Positions 17,300 to 27,200 of a stretch of 64,000 nucleotides of DNA are shown here, one piece after another. Position 1 is the stretch's first letter. Each line of letters starts with the position of its first letter. The notes under the pieces are model-generated. The model saw only the letters and a program-made list of their open reading frames with translations, did not search any database and had not been told where the DNA came from. Source of the DNA: Geomobilibacter sp964432205 (lineage in GTDB: Bacteria > Desulfobacterota > Desulfuromonadia > Geobacterales > DSM-12255); contig CAYSMK010000026.1 of assembly GCA_964432205.1 (NCBI GenBank), positions 6,213 to 70,212 on the forward strand. Direction: 5' to 3'. The position numbers and the translations under genes are program-made.

Positions 17300-18004
17300 A
17301 TGAATCGTTGCATTGCGTTCATATTTATATTTGCATTGGCCGGATGCGCCTCGACGCAGAAAAACGTTAAAATCTCCAACGACCTATCTGAAAAGAAGGT
17401 AGCTGTAAAGAAACTTGGCGTCATCGTACCGTCCTTTCAGGTGAGAGAAATATGTGTCGGTGGGAGAGTCGAGATCGATCAGGAATTGTCGAAAGCAGCA
17501 CGAACATCTCTCGAAAGCGCGGCACAGAAGGTGTTGACCGAAAACGGCTTCGAGGTCGTTCTTTTTGATGCTGAGAGCGAGGCCTTTGGAAAAGCCAGGC
17601 AGTTTATCGATGTCCTGAATATCAGCTACTCAACGGTGTCGGTACAGAACCAGGTGATGTGCAATTTCCCTGATTCCAAGTATCCACCGGCGGTGAAGTT
17701 TCCGAGTGTTGATTTCAACGCGGAAATTGAAGGCAAGAAACTGGATGCCGTAGTTTTACTGTCGGGATACGACAACGAATCGAGCGGTGGGCGGAAGGCC
17801 TTGCTTGCCGCTACGAAGATAATAAGTTTTGCCGCTGGAGGCTTCCATTTCGGGGGAGGGGGATCTTCCTATTACAACGTCCTTTTACTCGGGAAGGCCA
17901 ATAAACCCTTATACTTTGCATTTGACGAATCTGGCGGAACAAACGTTGTCGACAAGGCTGATGTCTCCAAGGCCATCAATAGATTGCTGAAAGCTCTACT
18001 GTGA
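17300..18004 (+). CDS. Lipoprotein, function unknown
   Basis: 234 aa. Signal peptide with lipobox FALAGC (MNRCIAFIFIFALAGCAST), ribosome site AAGGAGTGAGG overlapping the end of the upstream gene. The body contains KKVAVKKLGVIVPSFQV, then AARTSLESAAQKVLTENGFEVVLFD, a helix-strand pattern seen in proteins with a CsgG/LpoB-like fold. A Gly-rich segment GGFHFGGGGSSYYNVLLLG follows and the end is amphipathic. No catalytic motif. Likely anchored in the outer membrane and co-expressed with the preceding lipoprotein. Confidence 0.65.
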   Translation: MNRCIAFIFIFALAGCASTQKNVKISNDLSEKKVAVKKLGVIVPSFQVREICVGGRVEIDQELSKAARTSLESAAQKVLTENGFEVVLFDAESEAFGKARQFIDVLNISYSTVSVQNQVMCNFPDSKYPPAVKFPSVDFNAEIEGKKLDAVVLLSGYDNESSGGRKALLAATKIISFAAGGFHFGGGGSSYYNVLLLGKANKPLYFAFDESGGTNVVDKADVSKAINRLLKALL

Positions 18005-18057
18005 GTCCCATCCTCAGCATGCCCCCATTGCCATGTCTACTGCAGACGGTACGCCCG

Positions 18058-18155
18058 CCCGGATGGAGGCAACGGTAGCCCCGGACTTGTCAATTATCAT
18101 GAGCCGTGGCAACATGTCATCGGAGTTGCCTAAGATTTCCAAAGCGGCACGAAGA
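18058..18155 (+). pseudogene. Fragment of a receiver domain, relic of a duplicated response regulator
   Basis: The frame reads MEATVAPDLSIIMSRGNMSS then ELPKISKAARRS. It is clearly a copy of the downstream receiver (MAAMVAPDLAIIMSSGSISP then ELPMMAEVAG) at about 18377-18470. DNA similarity is high over ~80 bases and then lost. The phospho-acceptor part is absent, so it cannot be functional. It looks like what remains of a tandem copy after a deletion. Confidence 0.6.
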
Positions 18156-18183
18156 AGTTTCCATGTTGATTACAAGAGGGACA

Positions 18184-18573
18184 ATGTCGAGGATACTGCT
18201 CGTAGACGACGACCCGGACTACCTGCTACTGGTCGGGAATTTGCTCAGAACCGATGGCCTGCCAGTCCAGACCGCCACCAGCGGCAAAGAGGCCCTTGCG
18301 TACCTTGAGCATGGTTCATTTAGCCTGCTCATGACCGACTATCACATGCCGGGGATGGACGGCCTGACCCTGGCCAGGATGGCGGCAATGGTAGCCCCTG
18401 ACTTGGCCATCATTATGAGCAGCGGCAGCATCTCACCGGAGTTGCCAATGATGGCCGAGGTGGCGGGGATAGCGAAGGTCATTTCCAAGACCTCAACGCC
18501 GGAGGAGATAGTCGCGACGGTCAGGGAGGCGACCGGTGGGAAGGGCAAGAGCCGTGTCGACCAGGGAAGGTAA
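18184..18573 (+). CDS. Stand-alone receiver (CheY-like) protein
   Basis: Start ATG 18184 (MSRILLVDDDPDYLLLVGNL), after AAGAGGGACA; the longer frame from 18106 has no ribosome site. About 129 aa, a single receiver domain: acidic pocket VDDD, phospho-acceptor Asp in LMTDYHMPGMDG, Ser/Thr position in IIMSSGS and Lys in VISKTSTPEE. No output domain, so it must signal by protein-protein contact, like CheY or Spo0F. No kinase is visible on the island. It lies just after the three lipoprotein genes and a relic of a second receiver. Confidence 0.85.
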   Translation: MSRILLVDDDPDYLLLVGNLLRTDGLPVQTATSGKEALAYLEHGSFSLLMTDYHMPGMDGLTLARMAAMVAPDLAIIMSSGSISPELPMMAEVAGIAKVISKTSTPEEIVATVREATGGKGKSRVDQGR

Positions 18574-18839
18574 ACACGAGGCGGAGGCCTTGATAATGTG
18601 CCTCTCTGCCCTTTTCGGATTCAGATAGCCGGCCTGCGAAGACTTCGTCGTGGATCTGTGGTCAGCGTTTTAGTCTGCTTAGCGAGAATGGCGATTTAAA
18701 TACCCGAAACTTTCTCCAATGGTTCCGTTCAGGTCGGTGACCACGATGCCATAGGCCACAGTTGCTTGCGGGGTTACATAGGGAACGGAGTGAACCAGGA
18801 GGCCCGTTAAGCACCTCCACCTCGTACGCTGCGGATTCC

Positions 18840-19240
18840 GGTCCATGCCGACCGGCATTCCGCTCTGATGCCGACCGCGATTCCGGAGCGATGCCGACCG
18901 GCATTCCGCTGGCAAGCCGACCGCCATTCCGGTGCATGCCGACCGGGGTTTTGATGTAGTCGCGAGGTAACCTCACACGGTATTTTCTCCCCTCAGTTCA
19001 TTAGAGGAGGATGGAATGCCACAGGAGAGAGTTACCATGCGAAAAATCAGAGAGATCCTGCGCCTTGTTTGTCATGCGGCCAGAGCAGGAAAGCAATTGC
19101 CATAGGTAACCCTTCGCAGGCCCGACAAACACTCGCAACAGTTCTGCAGAAGCACCCAGAATCTTCTCAGGAGTTCACCCTCGCCGCTCGGAAAGGTAAA
19201 GACCTTTCTGCCTCGGACGTTTTGAGAATGCTGGAATCTC
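18840..19240 (+). mobile_element. IS21-family remnant: terminal repeats and start of istA
   Basis: At 18842-18953 there are about five imperfect ~21-base tandem units of the type ATGCCGACCGGCATTCCG, the multiple terminal repeats seen at IS21 ends. Then ATG 19016, after AGAGGAGG, begins MPQERVTMRKIREILRLV, the hallmark N-terminus of IstA transposase. After a one-base shift it continues as CGQSRKAIAIGNPSQ, matching the IstA helix-turn-helix region, and stops making sense. The rest of istA, istB and the other end are gone. The 63-codon frame at 19069 is this shifted piece plus unrelated sequence. It cannot transpose. Confidence 0.55.
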
Positions 19241-19256
19241 CGGGAGTTTGGCCTTT

Positions 19257-20039
19257 ATGATCCGGAGGCAGATACCGAGACGACAAATGAAACACATGAC
19301 GCCGGCTGAAGTACTTCTCCAGTCGTTGGGCGTAACAGAGCCAGGGGAGATTGATCTCGAGGCCATTCTTGGCATAAAGGTCAAGCATCGCCCCCTCGAA
19401 GGTTGTGAGGCCAGGATTTTGGGGGTTGGCGACTCCGCCATTGTCACCGTCAACAATCAATGCACCTTCGGGAGGCAACGTTTTTCATTAGCCCACGAAC
19501 TGGGGCACTGGCATTTTCATCGTGGGCAGGTCATGGTTTGCAGATCGGATGAGATTGGGAATTTTAGCAAAAAGGCTTCCCCCGCGGAAAAGCACGCTGA
19601 TACCTATGCGGCCAACTTGCTGATGCCCAGGTACCTGTTTCTCCCCGCGATGAGATCCTTCCGTCAAATCGATTTTGAGGCAATCAGGAAACTGGGTGAC
19701 AATTTTGGTGTCAGCACAACAGCGGCGGCTATCCGATGTATAGAGACAGGTGACATCCCGGCCATCCTTATATGCCATAATCATCAAGGGCGTAGTAGGT
19801 TTTCTCGTTCTCCCCTGATTCCCGACCGATGGTTCCCAAGGAAAGACCTCCAGGCTGAAAGTTCGGCCATGGATGTTCTTTTTGACCCCAAAAAAATCAA
19901 TGACGATATCAGGTTCGATCGTTATGAAGCGCAACGATATGAAGTTTTGGAACAAACCTTCCGGATAGGGCCTTCAGAAATTCTTACGCTGTTGGTTTTT
20001 GAAGACGATGAGATGCTGAAAGAAGAGGCTGGATTTTAA
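19257..20039 (+). CDS. ImmA/IrrE-family metallo-endopeptidase
   Basis: About 260 aa. ATG 19257 is the best start, with GGGAG ten bases upstream; an internal ATG at 19287 is also possible. The zinc motif HELGH (RFSLAHELGHWHFH) is intact, and a downstream E-K-H-A-D-T-Y-A-A-N-L-L-M-P provides the usual third-ligand region of COG2856 peptidases. These enzymes cleave repressors or anti-repressors and switch mobile-element genes, or act in toxin-antitoxin pairs. Normally an XRE gene sits directly upstream. Here that place holds insertion-sequence debris, so a partner may have been lost, and the nearest XRE gene is 4 kb away. The ~200-residue C-terminal region after the motif is not recognised. Confidence 0.85.
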   Translation: MIRRQIPRRQMKHMTPAEVLLQSLGVTEPGEIDLEAILGIKVKHRPLEGCEARILGVGDSAIVTVNNQCTFGRQRFSLAHELGHWHFHRGQVMVCRSDEIGNFSKKASPAEKHADTYAANLLMPRYLFLPAMRSFRQIDFEAIRKLGDNFGVSTTAAAIRCIETGDIPAILICHNHQGRSRFSRSPLIPDRWFPRKDLQAESSAMDVLFDPKKINDDIRFDRYEAQRYEVLEQTFRIGPSEILTLLVFEDDEMLKEEAGF

Positions 20040-20271
20040 GAAAAAAATTGATGTCACATGGGAAGCAATACTGGCCTGCAACGCCAGGATGAACGGGCTC
20101 TGAACACAGTTTCCTGGAGATCACGGCCGACAAACGGTGCCCTCCTGCACCCCGCAGTGTCACTTACGGTTTCTCTGACGTGGTCTGCGTCGTCGTTGTA
20201 AATGCTGTTGAGATGTCCTTACTCTACAGGGTTTTGGGGGGGCTTGTGGGGGATACTGTCAGCTTAGGATT

Positions 20272-20306
20272 CATTCCTATACTATCGTTATTATAGTATA
20301 GGAATG
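20272..20306. repeat. Perfect 14-bp inverted repeat in a gene-poor gap
   Basis: CATTCCTATACTAT (20272-20285) and ATAGTATAGGAATG (20293-20306) flank a 7-base loop. There is no T-run on the plus strand. The gap 20040-20439 is otherwise empty apart from a minus-strand stretch reading TLMPFVGILDQETRDRIFQK, which may be the end of a gene cut by the adjacent insertion sequence. Confidence 0.5.
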
Positions 20307-20453
20307 CCGTGGAGGTCTTTTGGTTGGGATATTTCTCTCTCCCGGCCGTATTTCTGAAAAATTCTATCGCGTGTCTCTTGGTCGAGTATTCCAACGAAGG
20401 GCATGAGCGTCGTAAGTGGGTTGAACGTTGGGACTGTTGAGTGGACCCTATAG

Positions 20454-21367
20454 TCAAGACAATAAACCGTCGAGTTTAAGGTGGTGCCCGGTCGCGCAGC
20501 TGACCGGCGCTGCCCCGGTTTTGAGCGTGGTTTTACGCTCGACAAATTTGTCCACGATTCTTGCTCCGCCGCCGCTGGCGGTTCGGTAGACCTGAATCGG
20601 CGTACGGTTGCCCTGCGACTGATGAGGCCGTTCAGTGTTGTAAAACTCAAAATACTCAGTCAGGCCCAACTGTAATCCAAGCATGTCGACGTACCCTTTC
20701 AGGTACACATCCTCGTGCTTCACGCTTCGCCAGAGCCGTTCTACGAAGATATTGTCCAGTGCCCGACCGCGGCCGTCCATGCTGATTGCGATGCCGTGTA
20801 ACTTCAGGACGCCGGTAAAGGCATCGCTTGTGAACTGGCACCCTTGGTCAGTATTGAAAATACTCGGCGTGCCGTATAAGTCCGTAGTGACTGTTCCAGG
20901 CAGTCAACACAGAAATCGCTGTCCAGGGTGTTCGATAACCGCCATGCCAGCACTTTCCTTGAGTACCAGTCGATTACTGCCGCCAAATAGGCAAAACCGC
21001 GTGCCAGGCGGACATACGTTATATCGGTACTCCAGACCTGGTTAGGTCGTATCACATTCACGCCTCTGAGCAGATACGGATAAATCTTGTGCTGAGGGTG
21101 AGGAAGGCTGGTTTTGGGGCCTGGTGCCATGCCAGCCAACCCCAGGAACCCCATTAGCCGTTGAACCCGCTTACGGTTGACCAAGTGCCCGGCTTTGCAG
21201 AGATGTACCACCATCCTGCGGCTACCATAAAACGGATGACGCGTATACTCGGCATCAATCAACGTTAGTAGCAGTAACTCCAGGTCATCCGGAACAGCGG
21301 CCGTACGTGGAGCATAAACGGAGGAGCGGGCGACGCCAGCCAGCGCGCATTGCCGGGTGAGGGCCAT
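20454..21367 (-). pseudogene. IS3-family transposase OrfB, broken by a one-base frameshift
   Basis: The first part (from 21367) reads MALTRQCALAGVARSSVYAP, HPFYGSRRMVVHL and NQVWSTDITYVRL (first Asp of the DDE core), then YLAAVIDWYSRKVLAW. At about 20868-20872 the frame slips: YTARRVFSILTKG should read YGTPSIFNTDQG, with the second Asp. The correct frame resumes at 20780 with MDGRGRALDNIFVERLWRSV, which carries the catalytic Glu region, and YNTERPHQSQGNRTP to the stop. All three catalytic residues exist but in two frames. The normal programmed frameshift of IS3 elements is between orfA and orfB, not here, so this is damage. Confidence 0.85.
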
Positions 21368-21402
21368 GGGGTCCAGCAGGCTAACCCAGTGCCTACGATC
21401 AG

Positions 21403-21696
21403 TTATTGGTCGATCCCGGACTTTTTTTTGAGCCAGTCCAATTCCATTTTAAGTCGCCCGATCTCGGAGTAAAGCCGCTCGGGGCTAGCGGACGGATCTT
21501 CGGGCTTCGGGCCGCGCTTAGTCTCGAAAATGCTGGGCGCCTGCGCGAGGAGTTCTCGCTTCCATTCGCCGACCTGAGTCGGATGGACACCGAACTCCTG
21601 GGCGATTTCGTTCACCGTCTTGACGCCTCGAATCGCTTCAAGAGCAACTTTCGTCTTGTACTGACTGGTGAAGCTTTTGCGCTTCCGTTCACTCAT
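21403..21696 (-). CDS. IS3-family transposase OrfA (helix-turn-helix)
   Basis: 97 aa: MSERKRKSFTSQYKTKVALE, then VNEIAQEFGVHPTQVGEWKR, the helix-turn-helix that binds the IS ends. It ends with the leucine-zipper-like helix LYSEIGRLKMELDWLKKKSG, which mediates OrfA/OrfAB oligomerisation. Full length for the group. It ends 36 bases before the OrfB start codon; an A-rich stretch encoding LKKK is where programmed slippage into orfB normally occurs. Confidence 0.92.
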   Translation of the reverse strand: MSERKRKSFTSQYKTKVALEAIRGVKTVNEIAQEFGVHPTQVGEWKRELLAQAPSIFETKRGPKPEDPSASPERLYSEIGRLKMELDWLKKKSGIDQ

Positions 21697-21906
21697 TGCC
21701 TGCTCGCAGGCACCATCTTAAACTATTGTCCTGAAATTGGGGTCCACTATACCCCTGGAAAGCATGATCTTGATTATTTTTTCTTTCGGTTCTGTGGTGA
21801 GAATGACTTTCCTAATAATAAGGTATCGGAAGTTCACCCTTATCATTCGTCCACCGGTTAATATTAGACATGGCAATTTTACAAGCCGATGTGAACGACC
21901 GTTACA

Positions 21907-22182
21907 TCACCGGTTAATCCTGTCTCGCAATACGGCACTCGGCTTGAATGTCAGGACGCGGCGGGCCGGGATGGCTATTGACTCACCAGTCTTGGGGTTG
22001 CGACCACGACGGTCGGACTTACTCCTGACACCAAAGTTCCCGAACCCTGAGACCTTGAGTGATTCGCCTTGTTCTAGGGTTTTCTTGATGACCGAAAGGA
22101 CGTGCTCGATGAGATCTGCAGCGTCTCGTTTTGAATAACCGTTGGCATTGGCAATTATTTCTATCAGATCGGCTTTTGTCAT
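21907..22182 (-). CDS. ihfA: IHF alpha-like DNA-bending protein encoded on the island
   Basis: 91 aa, full length for the HU/IHF family: N-terminal helical part MTKADLIEIIANANGYSKRD, DNA-binding arm region VSGFGNFGVRSKSDRRGRNP with the RNPKTG motif that intercalates via Pro, and ARRVLTFKPS at the end. GRNPKTGE and ARRV favour IHF alpha over HU. Ribosome site GAGGGG on the minus strand. IHF bends att sites during tyrosine-integrase recombination, so an island copy could tune integration and excision. IHF needs a beta partner, which must come from the chromosome if this is a true alpha subunit. Confidence 0.85.
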   Translation of the reverse strand: MTKADLIEIIANANGYSKRDAADLIEHVLSVIKKTLEQGESLKVSGFGNFGVRSKSDRRGRNPKTGESIAIPARRVLTFKPSAVLRDRINR

Positions 22183-22518
22183 CGAAACCCCTCAATTGTC
22201 CCACCTAATCTATGCTCAGCCTATTTATCTATCTAGTTTCCGTCCGGAAAGGGTTCTTTTCCGCCTGGCTGTGTCAATCTGCGGTCTCGGCGTACAGTTG
22301 TACGCCTTCGCGCAATCCCTTGATTCCCTTGCCAAGACGAAAAAACCCTCCTTTCAGAATCGGAAACCGATAGTTTCTCATCGGAGTTTCCGGATGGAAC
22401 CTATTTAGCATATATCCAGTCGCTTCGCCAGCGTATCAATTTGGTATTCGGTAGTATTTGTTTGGCCCCCAGCCCGTACACTAACGAATTTGTGTAAGCT
22501 GCATCACAAATTAACTGC

Positions 22519-22631
22519 AACAAAATGTTACTGTAACAAAATGTTACTGTAACAAAATGTTGCACATGACTGTAGAGCCTTGCCTATAGCCTATTTATGG
22601 GCGCAAGTGTAACAAAATGTTACACTTGCGC
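22519..22631. repeat. Repeated AACAAAATGTT boxes and a 31-bp palindrome ahead of the Rhs locus
   Basis: AACAAAATGTT occurs at 22519, 22535 and 22551, spaced exactly 16 bases, and again at 22611. Each box is an AACA-AAA-TGTT palindrome. The last one is the centre of a long perfect inverted repeat (GCGCAAGTGTAACA / TGTTACACTTGCGC, 22601-22631), followed by GTTTTTATT, so it could also terminate transcription. The remainder of the gap 22183-22915 shows no gene I can support. The position ahead of the large exported-protein genes suggests operator sites; the 16-base period is not helical (inference). Confidence 0.6.
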
Positions 22632-22915
22632 GTTTTTATTCGCCCCAAGCTAATTCAATAATCCGTGTAATATTAGTATGTTAAATATTGGCACAGATTT
22701 TGGTATATGGTGTGGGTGGTTTTTGCTGGCCTGCAAAGGGCTGATTTTATACGCAAAAAAAATGTGTGACTGCATTTCGCGAAAGAAGGCGTTGGGGACG
22801 TAGAGAACAAGAGCGCTATATACGCTAAGAAACTACGGGTAAAATTGAGGAACTAACCGTCTCTTGATATTTATTAACAGCAAACTTGATGAAGACAAGA
22901 TAACAGGAGGAAGGA

Positions 22916-24181
22916 ATGGAAAAGAAGCGAGTTCACGGAAAAATATTGGCAGCGTTTTCTGTCTTCTTAGGATGGGCAGTCATGTCTACTGCTGCAATGG
23001 CGGCATTCGATAGTGGCAGCACCGGAGCGGACGGCGCGTTTGCCCCGGCAACCAGCACCCAGGTACAGATCCCGGAGAGCGGCGTGCTCAATTACATGAC
23101 GGTCAACATTCCGAGTGGGGTTACGGTTACCTTCAGGAAAAACTCGAAAAATACACCGGTTACCATCCTGGTTTCCGGAAATGTGACAATTGCCGGAACG
23201 ATCAGCGTGAACGGTGGCAATGCCAGTAATAATACGCCAGGAGTTGGCGGTCCCGGTGGTTTCGATGGAGGTGTCGGTGGGTTCCCTGCCGCTGCCGGTT
23301 TCAGGGGGCAAGGTCCCGGCGGTGGCGGTGGCGGTCAGAATGCTGCTGGAGCAGGTGGCGGCGGTTTCGGGGACGCGGGGTCAGTTGGAAGCAATTATTA
23401 TTCTTGTAGCTCACCGGGTAGCGGAACTGGCGGCACTGGTGGCGCTGTGTACGGTAATGCTGGACTCATTCCATTAATAGGCGGCTCAGGCGGGGGCGGC
23501 AGTGGCGATGTAACCCAGTCCGCTATCGGTGGTGGCGGTGGCGGTGGCGGTGGTGCAATCCTGATTGCCTCATCTGGAACCATCACAGTAACAGGCTCTG
23601 TTACGGCAGTAGGCGGTAATGGCACAATGAGCAATTATTTGTCTATCCTTGGAGGGGGTGGTAGTGGCGGCAGTATAAGGTTGCTTGCCAATACTATTAC
23701 CGGCGAAGGGAGCATCTCTGCAGCGGGAGGGAATGGTAGTGGGCCTTGTTACACATTTTCCGGTGGAACGGGCGGTAATGGCCGGATTCGTCTGGAAGCA
23801 TGGCAGATCAATCGCGTGGCAAACACTACCCCTGCCTATGTTGCGAATCCAAACCCGGCGACCATATACCCTACAGTTGTCCCTTCTCTTGCCATCGCCA
23901 GGATAAATGGCGGTGACGTGCCAGTCCCGCCCAAAGGAGCGTTTCGTTCACCTGACGTGACCTTGCCATTCAATGCTTCGGGGCCGATCACTGTTACCGT
24001 GACGGCTGCGAACGTGCCGGTCGGGAAGACCGTTACGCTCAAAGCACTTCCGGAAACAGGGACCAGTATCGCCAGCTCATCAGGTGCTCTGGTCGGTACT
24101 GCCGACGCGTCGACCGTCGATATTCAGCTGAATTTGACCAAGGGCGTTTCCTACGTTCTTTCGGCATCCGTAAACTACTGA
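22916..24181 (+). CDS. Secreted glycine-rich repeat protein
   Basis: 421 aa with ribosome site AGGAGGAAGG and a Sec signal peptide (KILAAFSVFLGWAVMSTAAMA). Residues ~40-110 carry a beta-rich part (GVTVTFRKNSKNTPVTILVS, GNVTIAGTISVNGG). Residues ~100-290 are extremely Gly-rich with regular G-G-x-G blocks and a run of nine Gly. This looks like a parallel beta-helix of the kind seen in surface adhesins (GAILIASSGTITVTGSVTAV). Residues ~320-421 form a final beta-sandwich (ARINGGDVP, GKTVTLKALPETGTSIAS). Probably a cell-surface or matrix protein. It precedes the giant Rhs gene by 47 bases and may be co-expressed with it. Confidence 0.75.
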   Translation: MEKKRVHGKILAAFSVFLGWAVMSTAAMAAFDSGSTGADGAFAPATSTQVQIPESGVLNYMTVNIPSGVTVTFRKNSKNTPVTILVSGNVTIAGTISVNGGNASNNTPGVGGPGGFDGGVGGFPAAAGFRGQGPGGGGGGQNAAGAGGGGFGDAGSVGSNYYSCSSPGSGTGGTGGAVYGNAGLIPLIGGSGGGGSGDVTQSAIGGGGGGGGGAILIASSGTITVTGSVTAVGGNGTMSNYLSILGGGGSGGSIRLLANTITGEGSISAAGGNGSGPCYTFSGGTGGNGRIRLEAWQINRVANTTPAYVANPNPATIYPTVVPSLAIARINGGDVPVPPKGAFRSPDVTLPFNASGPITVTVTAANVPVGKTVTLKALPETGTSIASSSGALVGTADASTVDIQLNLTKGVSYVLSASVNY

Positions 24182-24228
24182 TAGCGATTATCACAACTTG
24201 AACCTTTTCGGCCAAGGTACCGCCTACC

Positions 24229-27200
24229 ATGCATAAGACATTCGTTCGCTGTATTGCCATTGCCGCCCTGTGTGTGACTATCGCATCGATATTCGCGGTT
24301 TCCCAACTCAACGCTGACACCGTTGCCTGGCCGGTCAGCCTTGTTTCCCTGCAGGAGGCAACTCCGGGCGGACCGGTGTATGCGCAACCTGTGTCAGTGG
24401 CAAGTCCATCGGCCAGCGTGGCTGCGGGTAGTAGCATACAGAGTCAGCCGGTCAGTATCGTTACCCCGACATTTGCTACAGATACCAGCTACATGGCTCT
24501 GCCGGCGTCGGTGGCATACCAGAGTGAGTCTACTGGCGATCCAGACCTTGTTGGCCTGTGGCATATGGATGGAGATTGGATAGATTCTTCGGGAAATAAT
24601 AATCATGGAACCCCATTAAACGGAGCCACATTCAGTAGCGACAAGAAAGCAGGGACAAAGGCTGGAAGTTTTGATGGGATTGATGACAACGTCCCTACGA
24701 CGGATTTCAGGCTCGGGAATAACAATTTTACCATCATGACATGGGTAAAACCTTCAAGTTTTACTGGTAGAAATGATCCTAACTCTATCCGCATCTTCTC
24801 GAAGGATACTTGGCCGAGCGCATGGTGGGTTGTAGATTTCGTGAAGGCAGGCAGCGACACTGAAGCTAAAATAAATTTCAGTTCTCATATGTTTGGTGGG
24901 ACGTCAAATGGCATCATAAAATTAAATGAGTGGTCACATTTTGCAATTGTAATAGATCGGGCAAATTTTAGAATAAAATTTTACATAAATGGTGCATTAA
25001 GTAATGAGGTGGCAATACCTACCAATACTACTAGCAACCTTGATATAGCTGGGGCAAAATTTACTATTGGCGCCTATGTATATAATTATTATAAAGGATT
25101 TATTGACGAAACCGCCATCTTCAAGCGCGCCTTATCCTCCAACGAAATTGCCCAATACCATGCTGCTGGCATCTCCGTCGATCCTAGCGCCCCGGCACCT
25201 CCCGCGTTCGATTCAGTTCCCGCTTTTGCCGGCTCGAACAGTATTACTCTTTCCGGCACCCGTCCGGCCAATACCTCAATTTGGGTGAACAACAAGAAGA
25301 TTGCGGCTGCCGATGCAGCAACCGCTTGGCAGGGAACCTATTCACCTCTGCAACTCGGCGCCAATATTCTGAATGTAACTGCTTTCGACGAAACCCAGCT
25401 TCTGCAAAGCACCACGGTAAGCAAAAATGTTTTCTATGAAACAACCGCCCCGGTTATCGAAAGTTCGATTCCGACCAACAACTCGAATACCGCCCAAGTC
25501 GTTACCAACGTCTCCCTTACCCTCTTCGATGCCAATGCAGGGGTGGACCTGAACGCCAGTATTCAGGGAGCGACGGTCAAGAACGCCGCCGGGCAAACGA
25601 TAGCAGGCACCTGGACCATCTTCGGTTCCAGGACCATCATCTTTACCCCCACCGTACCGTTCCCGGTCGACACCTATACCGTCACCATCCAGGCCACCGA
25701 CCTCGTGGGGAACTCGGTCCAGCGACAGGTCATCTTCACCAACCATGACACCAGCGCACCGGTCAGCAAGGCAACAATAGCCGGAACAAAGGACAGTGCC
25801 GGCTGGTACTCAACGCCGGTAACCGTAACACTGAGCGCAGACGACAGTGCTGGCGGCGCCGGGGTCAACAGGATCGACTACAGCCTGGACAATGGTACTA
25901 CCTGGCAGGTATATGCGGCTCCGTTCGTCATCGAGAGGGATGGCAAGACTACCATACAGTTTCGTGCCATTGACTCTGCGGGCAACCAGGAATCGCCGGC
26001 AAACGTTCTGGATGTCAAGGTCAACAAGGCCGGACTTATTGGCAAGTGGCAAATGGACGGCAACTGGAACGATGCCTCGGTTATCGGCACCAATGCCCTG
26101 CCGCGCAACGGGGTGGCATTTACGGCAAGTGCCAGGATCGGGACGGATGCCGGCTTGTTTAACGGCACCGATGCGTATCTCGAAGTGCCCAACAGAACAG
26201 CGCTGAACCCGCCTACAATCACGGTAGAAGCCTGGGCCAAGAGCGGTACCGCCACCTGGAACAGTAGCGGTTCCCTGGTCAGTAAACGGAACGCCTACAT
26301 TCTCTCTCCAATCCAGGGAAGTACTACGATCCGTTTCTACGCCTGGCTCGATGGGGTCTTGCAGTCGGTAACCTATAGCGATCCTGGCCTGGACATCACC
26401 CAATGGCACCATTACGTAGGGACATACGATGGTTACCGATTAAATCTCTACGTGGACGGTATCAAGAGCAGCTATGCCTATACCGGCTCAGTTGACACCT
26501 CCGACACCGGGTCGCTCTTCATAGGCTGGGACGACGGCCAGGCCGGACGCTATTTCAACGGCTTCATAGATGAAGTCGCCATTTACAACCGGGCGCTTTC
26601 CGATACCGAAGTTCTTGAGCATTATCGCAACATCGCCATCGGCGTGCCAACCGTTGATCAGTTTACCTCACCGGTAAACACCCCGTCCATCGCCCTTTCC
26701 GGTACCAAGCCGGCCAACAGCAGCGTCGTCATCAGTAGCGGGAGCACCAGCGTCGAGATCGCCCCCCAAACGGATGCTACTGCCTGGGCTGCAACTACCT
26801 GGCAGGGGAGTTATACGCTCACGTCCGGCATGAATGTCCTGAACATTACGGCAAAGGATGCGGACGGCTACCACAGTCAGGCGGCGACAGTCAGTGTTGC
26901 ATTGGATGACACGGCGCCGGCACTGGTGTCGTCCGATCCGGTCAATGGTGGCATCTTCAAGTCGCCGCTCTCCACCATAACCGTCAACTTCGCCGATGCC
27001 TACTCACCGCTGGATCTGGCCGCAACCGTTGCCCAGGCCACGGTGAAGAGCGGATCGAACCTGGATGTGGCCGGCAGTTGGACCACCAACGGCACCGGCA
27101 CGACCGGTTCAGCACTGTTTACTGCCGCCTCGCCCATGGGGGAGGGAAACTACAGCGTCACTCTTAACCCCACCGACACCTTTGCCAACAGCAACACGGT

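Larger units (their letters stand above)
20440..21748 (-). mobile_element. IS3-family insertion sequence (orfA intact, orfB frameshifted)
   Basis: About 1.3 kb. Terminal inverted repeats begin AGTGGACCC on both sides (from 20440 inward, and from 21748 inward on the other strand) and stay similar for ~24 bases (TCA-GACAATA shared). Inside on the minus strand are orfA, a helix-turn-helix protein, and orfB with the DDE integrase core. No target-site duplication is evident (GTTG versus ATAC), suggesting age or rearrangement. OrfB is broken by a frameshift, so the copy is probably immobile unless helped in trans. Confidence 0.85.

Noticed and set aside
18842..18953. CRISPR or coding repeat
   Set aside because: The ~21-base units abut with almost no spacer and precede an istA start, matching IS21 terminal repeats better.
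18662..18976. Minus-strand 104- and 82-codon frames
   Set aside because: They translate the IS21-type terminal repeats (MPVGI/GMPVG repeats) and are not genes.
20454..21367. Programmed frameshift within orfB of the IS3 element
   Set aside because: IS3 slippage occurs between orfA and orfB at an A-rich site; the break here is in the middle of the DDE core at no slippery sequence, so it is damage.
22519..22561. Short CRISPR array
   Set aside because: Units are 11-base palindromes at 16-base spacing with 5-base gaps; too short for repeats and spacers, and no cas gene is present.
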